From Cichorium intybus (taxonomy: Eukaryota; Streptophyta; Magnoliopsida; Asterales; Asteraceae), in assembly GCA_023525715.1 (NCBI GenBank), contig CM042012.1, positions 49,674,464-49,738,463 of the forward strand: a stretch of DNA of 64,000 nucleotides, given 5' to 3'. The notes under the pieces are model-generated. The model had not been told where the DNA came from. It worked only from the letters and a program-made list of their open reading frames with translations, and did not search any database. Within the stretch, counting starts at the first letter, position 1; each line of letters opens with the position of its first letter. A program made the position numbers and the translations under genes. This document shows, piece after piece, positions 12,960 to 23,854 of the stretch.

Positions 12960-14340
12960 TCATCTTCTCGTTCTTGGGTCCTTGATACAGGATGTGGTTT
13001 ACACATTTGTTCTGATTTGCAGGGACTAAAAGAAAGTGAGGAGGTGGAGCATGGAAGAATAAACTTGATCATTGGGAATAGGTGGTCTTCTCATGTTACC
13101 AAGATTAGAGTTTATAGTCTAGTGGTTAGTAATGATGTTTGTTTAGATTTGATTAATTGTTGCTACTCGCCAAAAATGGCACGTAATATTATTTCCTTTC
13201 ATGCATTGTTTAGACAAGGTTATAGATATTCGTTTGATAATATGAATGGATCTATTTCTACTTGTAAAAATGGTGTTTTTATCTTTAAAGCTTTACCTTG
13301 TGATGGTGTGTATGAAACCGTGACATGTGTAGTCAATTTAGGCAATATTGTATTTCAAATTGATTCGTCTAACAGTATAGACAAGGCATGCTTGTGGCAC
13401 TGTCGTCTTGGACACATTAACAAAGAACACATCACCCAACTCCAAAAGGATGGAGTGTTGGAATCATTTGACCTAAAGTCAGATGATGCATGCGAGTCTT
13501 GTCTTTTGGGAAAGATGACATAATCACCTTTCACGGGATCTTGTGAAAGAGGTGAAGGTTTGTTGGATCTCATACATATCGATGTGTGTGGACCCTTCAG
13601 ATCGACCACAAGGGATGGTAATCGATTCTATGTGACTTTTACTGATTATTACAGCAGATATAACTATATCTTCTTAATCAAGCACAAGTCAGAAACCTTT
13701 GAAAAATTCAAAGAGTTCAAGCATGAAGTCGAGAATCAATTAGGCAGGAAGATAAAGATGCTTAGATCCGATAGAGGCGGTGAGTATCTGAGTATCGTGT
13801 TCCTAGACTATCTTAAGGAATATAGAATAGTTTCGCAGTTGACTCCTCCTAGGGCACCGCAATTAAATGGTGTGGATGAGAGACGTAACCGAACCTTGTT
13901 GGACATGGTTCATTCCATGATGAGTCGAGCTTCTCTTCCCATTCACTTCTGGGGGTATGCCTTAGAGACAGCCGCCCACATTCTCAATCTTGTTCCTACT
14001 AAGAAGGTTGCCAAAACACCTCACGAAATGTGGACGAGGAAAGTTCCCTCGTTGGCACATATCAAAGTCTGGGGTTGTGAAGTTTTCGTAAGACGAGAAA
14101 CTCATGACAAATTAGAAGCCAGAAGTGAGAGATGTATTTTCATTAGCTACCCAAAGCAGTCCTTTGGATATTTGTTCTACAGACCTAGCGAGGACGTGGT
14201 ATTTGTAGCACGAAGAGGAGTCTTTCGAGAGAGAGAGAGCTCATATTCAAAGAGGACAGTGGGAGTACCATTGACCTTGAAGAAATTCAGGAGTCAACTA
14301 GTGAAGAAACCTTAGATGAAACTAGCACAAAACCAGAGGA
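12960..14340 (+). pseudogene. Protease and integrase region of copia B
   Basis: The protease motif WVLDTGCG is at 12978-13001. A GAG-pre-integrase domain (ACLWHCRLGHINKEHITQLQ ... CESCLLGKM) covers about 13380-13515; TAA at 13521 interrupts it and the same frame resumes. The integrase core runs 13560-14100 with HIDVCGPF, RSDRGGEY and NGVDERRN supplying the D-D-E residues; G has NGVAERRN, so B has an Ala-to-Asp change beside the catalytic Glu. Typical copia text follows (IHFWGYALETAAHILN, LAHIKVWGCE). A frameshift near 14245 ends the frame. Confidence 0.88.
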
Positions 14341-14368
14341 AGAAGTTCTCGTTGAACCGATAAACAAT

Positions 14369-15406
14369 TTGTTACCTTTTAGACGTTCCGGTAGAGTTAG
14401 CATTCCACCTGAGTTTTATGGTTTCCATATTACTACAGATGGTGACACGTTTGTCAGTGATAGAACACTGGTAAATATGGATGAACCAGCTAGTTACAAG
14501 GAAGCGATGACAGGCCCTGAGGTTGCTAAATGGAAAGAGGCAATGGACAGCGAGATCAAGTCCATGTATAGCAATCAAGTTTGGAACTTGGTTGACAATG
14601 TACCAGGTCGAAAGACAGTTGGGTGCAAATACATCTTCAAGAAGAAGACCGACATGGATGGAAATGTACACATTTTTAAGGCTCAGCTGGTTACGAAAGG
14701 TTTCACTCAAACCCCTTGGGTTGACTATGACGAGACATTCTCACTAGTGGCTAAGATAAAGTCTATTAGGATAATGCTTGCCATAGTTGCAGTTCATGAT
14801 TATGAAATTTGGCAGATGGATCTCAAGACCTCTTTCCTTAATGGAAAGTTGGTTGAGGATATTTACATGAATCAGCCAGAGGGTTTTATAGATGCAAAGT
14901 TTCCCAATAAAGTGTGTAAGCTTGAGAAATCAATCTACGGATTGAAACAAGCTTCTCGCAGCTGGAATCTATGATTTCATGAGAAGTCAAAGTGTTTGGT
15001 TTCTCTAGGAGCAAAGATGAGTCATGTATGTATATCAAGGCTAGTGGGAGTATAGTCACTTTTCTGGTTGTCTATGTCGATGACATATTGCTTATGAGAA
15101 ACAACATTCCAACCTTGCAAGAAGTTAAATCTTGGCTTGGGAAGTGTTTCGTCATGAAAGACCTTAGAGAAAATGTCTATATTCTCGAGATAAGAATATT
15201 AAGAGATAGAAAGAAGAGACTGATTGGACTCAGTTAAAGTGTGTACTTGGAAAAGGTACTGAAAAGGTTTAGTACGGAAAATTCCAAGAAAGCGAGCTAC
15301 CAATCCAGAGTAATGCCAAATTGAGTAAGACTCAATGTCCCAGTATAGATTAAGAGATAGTTGATATGAGTCGGGTACCTTACGCTTCGGCTGTGGGGTC
15401 GATCAT
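14369..15406 (+). pseudogene. Reverse transcriptase of copia B
   Basis: Copia RT, homologous along its length to G's. Visible blocks are WKEAMDSEIKSM, DYDETFSLVAKIKSIR, IWQMDLKTSFLNGKL and IYGLKQASRSWNL (14369-14970); after a frameshift near 14975 come YVDDILLM (about 15075-15098), with both catalytic Asp residues, and ILRDRKKRLIGLS. A stop at 15235 and further shifts follow. At 15406 the gene is cut by a solo LTR and resumes at 16539. Confidence 0.87.
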
Positions 15407-16533
15407 TGACAACACCTACTGATATTACATATTTTAGTCGTTGTTAAGCCCTATTCTTAGTGAAATTATATCATATATCTCGTGGTATTCTCACTTTTCC
15501 TGCCAGTACTTGTTTGGAAGAAAATAATGGAAACAGGGACCAAAAGCGTGCAAATTGGAGAAAGTTTGGAAAAGAAGATAAAATCAGGAAAACATGTATG
15601 CGCGACGCGGAATCAAGAAGTCGCGACGCGGATTCAAGGCGGTGAACCAAATTCAAAGGCCGAAGGAAACGGGAGAAGATAAGTACGCGCGCCGCGGTTC
15701 ACTTAAAGGTGCGGCACGGCTGCGGGAAATTTCAACTATAAATAGAGGCATTTACAGCCGAAACCCTGAGCAAAACCCTGGTGAAAAATCGACCGTAGAG
15801 GCTCTTTGACTCCAAGAATTCGTTTTCAGCAACTACCTTTTGGCATTTCAGATTTTTATGTTTAATTTCTTTTAGTTTAATAGTTAGCATTAGTGGCTAG
15901 GGTTTGTGGGAGTGACACCCACTGACTTTGAGCATTTCATTTACTGTTTTCTAGTCATTGTTACTGTATTGGATGTTTGGAACCTGTTTTGGGTTATAAT
16001 AATCATTCGGTTACAAGTCATCTTTGTTTTTCGGTGTTTTGATGCTTGATATTGGTTTTGAATGCTTGGATTGTGTTTGGATGTGTTTATGATCTTGTTT
16101 GGGACTGTTTTCCTTTGCTGATTTCAGTAGCCAACTAGGTTAGCTTTTAGGTTTGGACTTTAGCCAGTGACTGTCATTTGGATTTTTAGTTATTGGTTCA
16201 GTTCATACCTTGAATTGGTTTATGTTTGAATTGTTGAATGCCTTTGTTTACTTCTGAATTAGAGATGCACTTCTGATTTCAGAAAGTAACTAGGTTTGGG
16301 TTAAAGCTTAGCGTAGTCTATGCTTGTTTTGGAATTGTTTAGTTTAGAATTCATGATTTTTAGTGACAAGGGTTTGGAAACTAAAGTCCTCCAACTATAG
16401 CGTGACACTATAGTTGGTAATTTGTCATCTGGTCTGACCACGTAGCTCCTGCGGATCGACCCTGACTACCACTGTGCAAGTGTGTGTGTTAGGTTTTTCT
16501 TATTTTTGACCGCACGACGACCTAGGCGTGTCA
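15407..16533 (+). mobile_element. Solo LTR of a gypsy (Athila/Tat-like?) element
   Basis: A 1127-bp insertion in B's pol, with TG...CA ends (TGACAACACC ... GGCGTGTCA) and a perfect 5-bp duplication ATCAT at 15402-15406 and 16534-16538. Removing it restores the copia reading GSI-MYAM seen in G. It has a TATA box (TATAAATA, 15737-15744) preceded by GC-rich repeats at 15598-15715, including the palindrome GTCGCGAC and GTACGCGCGCCGCGG. The 3' end (GCGGATCGACCCTGACTACC) resembles LTR ends of non-chromoviral gypsy lineages, but the lineage is a guess. No coding. Confidence 0.88.
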
Positions 16534-16538
16534 ATCAT

Positions 16539-16981
16539 CTATGCTATGACATGCACCTGCCCTGATGTCTCTTTTGCCTTGAGCATGGTCAGTCGCTATC
16601 AGGGAAATCCAGGAAAGACTCATTGGACAACGGTCAAGAACATACTTAAGTATCTGCGGAGGACGAAAGACATGATTTGGTCCTTGGTGGCAGTGATACG
16701 TTAAGAGTAAGTGGATACAGTGACGCCAGCTTCCAGACAGATAAAGACAACTTTCGGTCTCAGTCGGGCTGGGTGTTTCTATTAGACATTGAGATTGATT
16801 CTAATCCATGTCTCAGAGTCCGAAGGATATCTTGTAGAACGAAGCACCATATGATCACTTATCATAGGACAAGTGTAACAGACTAGGTCAGAGTTCGGCA
16901 GCAGCTTTTGGAAGCTACAATTTGCTGATCAATTCGGAAGCTATATTGAGTTATAGTTATATACTTATCCAAGTGGGAGAC
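16539..16981 (+). pseudogene. RT/RNase H remnant and 3' end of copia B
   Basis: Reading continues from before the solo LTR: CPDVSFALSMVSRYQGNP, then LGGSDTLRVSGYSDASFQTD to about 16780. There it jumps straight to sequence matching 11240 of copia A (ATTAGACATTGAGATTGATT), so about 1.1 kb covering the rest of RNase H and much of the 3' untranslated region is deleted. The region ends in the polypurine tract ACTTATCCAAGTGGGAGAC (16963-16981). Confidence 0.87.
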
Positions 16982-17264
16982 TGTTGGATTAGGTGTCTAA
17001 ACCTTAACTATAATTTATGAATATACTTGAATTGATGGCAGCACAGTCCTTTTGGGTTGCCCTCAAAGCTAGCATGGGACAAGATGACTTATAGAGAGAG
17101 ATTAATATATTATGAGTATAATATATTAATTAGAAATAGTAATATTTTTTAAAGATTAATCATAAATTAATTAAAATTAATTACAAGTGCAGGGGCTAAA
17201 GTGTAATTGTTCAATAGTTGAGCAATAGACAAATGTGGGTGTATATGTATGTTGGACTATTTTA

Positions 17265-17638
<374 letters not shown>

Positions 17639-20105
17639 TGTAACACCCGGCTTTTAAAACAAAAACACCCCTGAAAATTTTTCATTTAAAACAAAGGTTT
17701 CAATACATAAAACCATAACAAAAGGGGTATATTTTATTAAAAACGGGTACAAGTGTATCAAGGAGAGTATAAAATACCGTAATCTCCTTTGAAGCCGGGC
17801 TGCTACTGACAGCATCTAAAAGTCCCACTTCTTTAGTCACAGACTCTATCTTTTCCCTTATCAGGGTCAGGCTAACCTGTAGGGACATTTAACAAACGGT
17901 ATGAGCTACGAGGCTCAGTGAGTAATCGTATCTGCAAATAAAATGTATAAAATACATTCATATATCTGTCTGGATATCGAATCCAAACTCCTAGCCTTAC
18001 TGGCTGACCAAATATCTATTAGGATTTCACATCCTAATTTATAACCTTACAGGCTAAATCATAATAACCTGCAATCATTAAGCCATGTCAGTTATTTGCA
18101 CGTATAATCATATCTAACCATTTTTGTCTCATGTTTCTTAGTCACAATGGATTGCACCGTATTTCATGGCTATTTAAGCCGCACCACGAGTCATAGCTAA
18201 ACAAGCTGTACCAGAACATTTTCATTATATAATTCATAGCCCTCAGGCCGCACCAATTGGTTTCAATAACCTGATATCATAGCCATAAGGCCGCACCATG
18301 TTCCTGTAACAATATCATAGCCAAAAGGCCGCACCATATACCTGTAACAATATCATAGCCAAAAGGCCGCACCAATTGGATATATCATCCAATATCATAG
18401 CCATATAGGCCGCACCAGTTGGATATAGAATCCAATATCATAGCCATATAGGCCGCACCAAATATCATAGCCATATAGGCCGCACCAGTTAATTTCATTT
18501 CATTTTATAATCATTTATGGCTCACGAGTTTGTCCCGCTTTTTCCTAGACTCACGGCTCCGTTCTTGCCATCTCGATGACTCACGGATTATCCGGTATTG
18601 CCTTTTCAAGATTTGACTCACAGCTCCGTTCTTGTCTATTTTAGACTTACGGCTTATCTGGTATTGTCGCATTGTTTATTCATTTATTGACTCACAGCTC
18701 CGTTCTTGTCTATTGTAGACTCACGGATTATCTTGTATTGTCGTATCATTGACTCACAGCTCCGTTCTTGTCTATCGTAGACTCACGGCTTATCTGGTAT
18801 TGTCATATTATTTCTGTTATTGTCTTTTCAATGCGTCTGTAAACTGTCAAGTTTTGTCCCCCCGAATCTGTTTCAATCTGCCACAGTTCAATCAACACAT
18901 ATCATATGTGATATAAGTGAGATTACTCACCTGGATACTAGCTGCATTTAAATCCCAGTTGTTTCTTGCCTTTTGCGTGCACCACAACCATTTTGTCCCA
19001 TACCTATTTATCCATTTCATATCAAATGATAATAGGTTAATAATCATTTCAGTTGACTCTAATGCATAAGAGTTCAATATTGCAACACTACAAACAATGT
19101 GTAGATAATAAACTTTCCATTTACTATCTTTTCATGAGTTTTACTATTCACCGAGGCATTCATATTGATCTACAGTGCCCCCGAGGGGTCGAAAACTCAA
19201 TTTAATATTTTTCCAGGACTTTTCAAACCATTATGAACCTATGGTTCAAGTTTGAAGTAAATCGGACAAGCCAAACAAAAGTTAGAATTTTGAAGTCCCT
19301 GCCTGGAGGGCGCACTGCGCCTAGATTAGGGCGCACTGCGCCTTGCGTCTGGGCAGTCTCCTGATCAATCGCGATTTGTGCACTGTAGCATGCAGTTTTG
19401 ACATTTTAAGTCCTTAATGCTGTTCTTAATCATTTGGGGTTCATTCCTAGGCTAAAACCTTCTATTAAGACAAGGTTTTCAATCATTAAAACCCACTCAA
19501 TCAATCAAAGGAAGAATTAGGGTTCTTAGTTCCAAAACCCCAAAACTCCAAATTCAACTAAAATAGCAATCTACTTCCATAATCTTGAATTAAGTCCTTT
19601 TAGCATGACTTGTTGGAAGTATTTAGCCATTTTAAACCACACAATCATAACTGAAATTACAGATTTCAGTTTCTATAAAACTCATCAAGAACAACCAAGC
19701 TATAACTTGAATTTCTAACCTTTAAAGCTTCCAATTCTTCAATTTAAAGCTATAATCCGATTTCCAAGCCTCAACCTTCAAGAACTCTTCAAACTTCTGG
19801 AAAAATCATCCAACAAAACCTCTCCCGTAAGCTCTAGAAATCTGCACATGTGGGAGAGTTTGTCCCACTATTTATACTTCCAGAAATTGCAGTTTAGTCC
19901 TTGGAGTTGTATTTATTGAACTTTTGCCACAATTAACAAAATTTATGACAAAAATCAGATTTTATAACATTTTAAGTCCACAACTCAAAATATTATTACA
20001 AGGTAAATCCTTTTCTGTCCAAAAGACCAAATTACCCTTCTAAGGTAAAATGACCAATTTACCCTTTTATTATAATTACATAATAAAACATGTCTTGGCG
20101 TTACA
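17639..20105 (-). repeat. 3' LTR of gypsy W
   Basis: 2467 bp; plus strand opens TGTAACACCC and closes TTGGCGTTACA. It holds two tandem-repeat blocks: at least seven units around CATAGCCATATAGGCCGCAC (18160-18492), and about six units with GACTCACAGCTCCGTTCTTG (18518-18805). The palindrome GGGCGCACTGCGCC occurs twice, at 19308-19321 and 19329-19342. No real ORFs; short minus ORFs are translations of the repeats. Confidence 0.93.
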
Positions 20106-20122
20106 AATTCTCCCCTCCTTCA
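20106..20122 (-). promoter_or_regulatory. Polypurine tract of gypsy W
   Basis: On the minus strand GAAGGAGGGGAGAATT directly precedes the 3' LTR start TGTAACGCC, the position of the plus-strand primer. Confidence 0.85.
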
Positions 20123-21700
20123 ACAGATTTCGTCCCCGAAATCATACAAAGAGTTGGGGATATTTCTATCTCGTTACACTTTCGGTTTCCCATATCATAT
20201 GGAAACATTCATGGTATTGCCAAAGCACTTTTACCATACTAGTCTTCTTATTTCGTGGTTATATCACTGTTCATCTAACATTCCTCCGGTTGTCCCGGGT
20301 ACCTTATCTCCTTATCTACCTCATTTCAACATGAGGTATTCGTTGAAATTTATCAATCCATGTTCTCAGAACTATGAGACCCACAGAAAACATTATAAAT
20401 ATCTTGAAGTTTATCAGGAAACTTCGATCAGTACACCAAAATTCTTACTCTGTGGGACATATGGAAAGGTCCAATAAATGAGGTCTTAACCTTCTTTTTG
20501 TCCCAAACAGATTTTTAGTCTTTCCAAGGGATCTTTTGATTACCCCGTCATCCCTCATCTGTAATTTCAACGGTTTTACTCTTTGGTTCATGTACTACCT
20601 TTACTGCTTCTTAGCCATTTTCCAAATTTTTTTTTTCGTATTCATCAAGTCTTCTTTTTAACTTGTACTACCGTCTAGGATCTAGCCAACGGCTTTTTCA
20701 CAATTCCAATTTAACAAAACGGAGTAGGACACAGTACTCCATGCAATACTCCACGCGAGCCATCAAGATGCTAGTATGCAAGTTGTTATTTCTTACAACT
20801 TCTACCAAAAATAGATGATCTTCTTATCTTTCACCAGGGTCTGTTATGCGAATTTCAAGCATATCGTCCAGTATCTGCATCATTATTTCGCCTTGTTTAT
20901 AATTCTGTAAATCATATACAGTACTTACTAGTACTTTTGAGCCAATTATTCTTAGGATTTATACCAAAATCAGCGAATAATTCTATTATCTCGACTCGAT
21001 ACAATCGATACCAGTAACTCACGTCGACAAATTACTCTTTCTATGTAGTTTTTCACTACTTTTTGATTTTAATTTCTTCCTTAGTCGGTATAAATTTACG
21101 CTGACTTCATCAATCGATCTGCAATTATCCATATGGTATCATACCCATGCGATACTTGCAGAGAACTTTATTACAAAGTCTATAATAATATCGTCCCATT
21201 TCTTCTTTGGGACCGACAACGGCCAAATTTCTCTGTATGCTTCTAATGGTTTGGCTTTACTTTCACACAATTCAAACACTTTTCACATGTCTTTCAATAT
21301 CTTTCTTCATTCTTGGCTACCAATACATAGGTTATATCATCCTACACAACTTGGTACTGTCCCGGGCATTTTGCATATCTACCCAAATATACATCTTTTA
21401 AGGGTAAATTTTCATATCTCGCTTTGCTTTGGAACTCACATACACAACCCCAAGGGTTTTCAATCGCCATGAGTTCCTAACTAGCTTCTTTCGATAGCTA
21501 TTCATTCATTCACTTTTCACGTTTTCAAATCTGCACATTTCTTTTTGTGCTACCCGAATCAACTCAGGTAATCAATTCGCCACACTCATACATGTGGATA
21601 TAACCCTCAAAGGATATTTTCTTTTCAATTCAAGAAATCTATAGCCACATTCACCTTTCCGAGATGGTACAAGATTTCATAACCAAAATCTTTTAGTAAC
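20123..21700 (-). pseudogene. Integrase remnant of gypsy W
   Basis: On the minus strand the gypsy integrase can be followed through many stops: MYW-PRMKKDIERHVKS near 21270-21325, then residues recalling the core (RMGMIPYG near 21140, FADFGINP near 20950) down to about 20700. Each match is short and frames change repeatedly, so there is no usable protein. Below about 20700 toward the polypurine tract I see only non-coding sequence. Plus-strand ORFs here (20050-20477, 21207-21472) are antisense shadows. Confidence 0.6.
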
Positions 21701-22370
21701 CCATCTGTCTTTGCTATCTCATATTTAGCTTCTTTTGATCAATTAAGTACTTCAAATTTTTATGATCCGTATAAACAGTAAGCTTTACACCATATAAGTA
21801 GTGTCTCCAAAGCTTAAATGCCAAAATTATAATTGCTACTGCAATATCATGTATCCAAAATCAACTTTGGATGCATTTCTATAAAACAATTTTATCTTCT
21901 CCGCTTAGCGATAATGCTAACATCGGAGCTTCACATCAGGTTTATTTCAACCTTTGAAAAGTTACTTGGGGTCTTTCTACCCACTCCAACTTTTCACCTT
22001 TCTTTGGTCAACTTTAGTCAACTAACCAGCAATCAAGGAGCAGTTTTCTACAACTCTCCTATAATAACCCGCCAATCCAAGGGAACTACTAATTTCAGTC
22101 AAATTCCAAGGCGGTTTCTGTTTTATCACAGCATCATTTCTACTGGATCCAGTTTAACATTTTCGGCATTAAATACATGCCCAAAGAATATGAAACTTCT
22201 TTTAGCCAAATTTTTCATACTTGGAGAATTTTACATATCACTTAACTCAGTGAAGTAACTCCAATATCTGGTACAAATGTACCTCATATTCAGTCTGGTT
22301 TCGAGAATATCAGATTCTCGGTAGTCAATGCACATACACATCAACTCGTCTTTCTTCCTTTAAAACAAGA
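21701..22370 (-). pseudogene. Reverse transcriptase and RNase H remnant of gypsy W
   Basis: Minus strand: MCIDYRE at 22316-22342, then a jump over the central RT so that the YxDD block is not visible. FFGHVFNAENVKLDP falls near 22170-22215, LGLAGYYRRVVENCS at 22037-22083, and RNase [21 protein letters not shown] continuing to DQKKLNMR at 21719-21822. Stops and shifts separate the blocks. The plus-strand ORF at 21833-22258 is antisense to this gene. Confidence 0.75.
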
Positions 22371-22778
22371 TAGGGCTCCATATGATGACACATTCGGCCA
22401 TAAGAGACCCCAATTCAAGAATTTCTTCTAGTTGTTTTCCCACTCTGCCATCTCTGCAGATGTTAATCAGTACAGAGCCTGTATACCAAAAACAGCTCCC
22501 AAAATCAGTTTAATCATAAACTCTTCTCGCCAATCTGGCAGAAATCCTGGAAGTTCTTTTCAAAAGAAACATCCGAGAATTTATTTAAAGTAGTACACTA
22601 CTATCACTACTTTATTTAACTTGGCCAATACCACGTATGCTAACTACAACATCATTCCTTTACTAACTCTTTTCCGAGTTTAAGCAAAGGAAAATAACCG
22701 GTATTCTCAACAACGGTCATTTACCATGGATTTTCGTCCATTTCATTTCTGATTTTAGAACCAGAATGTTCATTTTTC

Positions 22779-23460
22779 TACAATTCATGTTAGCATCATT
22801 CATTGCTAACCAATTCATACGCATAATTACTTCATATTCATTGGTAGTCATCGGCTTCAGATTTATAGGGAAAATGATCCCGTAAATCCTAAGCAGACTA
22901 CCTTCCAGGTGTTCAATATCTTGAACATCTTTGCTATCTACGATAGCTACTTCAAAATTTCATCCGTAATCGCTGTTGAAATATTTAGACATGACATCAA
23001 AGTTGCCGATCCAAAGCATAGCTTCATGGATCAAATATAACATATACGGGGATTATATTCAAGACAATGATATCTGAGACTATATCAGTCTATTCACGAG
23101 CTTTTTCCACAGTCTGCTGGAATGCTCATGGTATCACTGGTCCTTTTCGACCGTTCATTTCTTCTTTCTTTCCTCCCCGTTCTTTCCTGGGTTTATCACC
23201 CGTTACTCCACATTTAACATGTGAACATTTCATAGGAAAGTGTTCTATAGCTCTGCGCTAGACACACTTCCGTTCCATCCAACAGACTCGAGCAATATGC
23301 TCCTGCTTTTTGCAATTTCAGTAATTCAACGGTAGAGTCAAAACTCTACAAATTTTTCTGAGTGCTTTTCCTGCACTTCTTACATCGCATCACCTTTTTC
23401 ATTTTGGTCCCTTCCCTTTAAGGTTGGACCTAAATCGTGGTAACTTCTCCTGAAGCGTCC
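22779..23460 (-). pseudogene. Protease and nucleocapsid remnant of gypsy W
   Basis: Minus strand 22951 down to 22779 reads as the C-terminal half of a gypsy protease (VAIVDSKDVQ, IIFPINLKPM, EYEVIMRMNWLAMNDA), matching FDVIVGMDWL of X but with the conserved Gly and Asp replaced. The catalytic Asp region is not recognisable. At 23353-23400 CKKCRK and at 23210-23230 CSHVKCG look like decayed zinc knuckles of gag. The rest of gag, up to the primer site, is not recognisable. Confidence 0.6.
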
Positions 23461-23838
23461 ACTAGCATTTTTCTGCTTTTCTTGTAGTCTCAGCTACTTT
23501 TCTTTCACCTTGAATATCAGTGTGGGTGAGCACCCAAATTTCTTTTTCTGACCACAGCAGCTACTATTGCTTATCATGTGGATTTTCTGCTACTTGTCTC
23601 TTTGCCCCTCGTTCAATAGAGCCTTGAGAAAGGGCTGGTCTGCCTCTTAAAGCTCCACGCCCTAAATTCTTCCTAAGAAGATTTACTGCTCATACTTATT
23701 ATACGTCAGAAGTCAGCAACGGTTAGGTTATATATGTATAATAACAACTATATACACCTAACTATACATCATGTCTATTATCTCAGAAGGTTTAAGTCCA
23801 GGAATCTACTCTATAGACACCTAGTTCACTTAAACCAC

Positions 23839-23851
23839 GGCTCTGATACCA
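23839..23851 (-). promoter_or_regulatory. Primer-binding site of gypsy W
   Basis: TGGTATCAGAGCC on the minus strand, three bases inside the 5' LTR edge at 23855; complementary to initiator tRNA-Met. Confidence 0.9.
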
Positions 23852-23854
23852 ACT

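Noticed and set aside
18160..18805. Regular repeats resembling a CRISPR array
   Set aside because: Units are adjacent or overlapping with no unique spacers, they occur in both LTRs of a plant retroelement, and no cas genes are present.
20050..23261. Plus-strand ORFs inside W (for example 21833-22258, 141 codons)
   Set aside because: They are antisense to recognisable minus-strand gypsy pol blocks.
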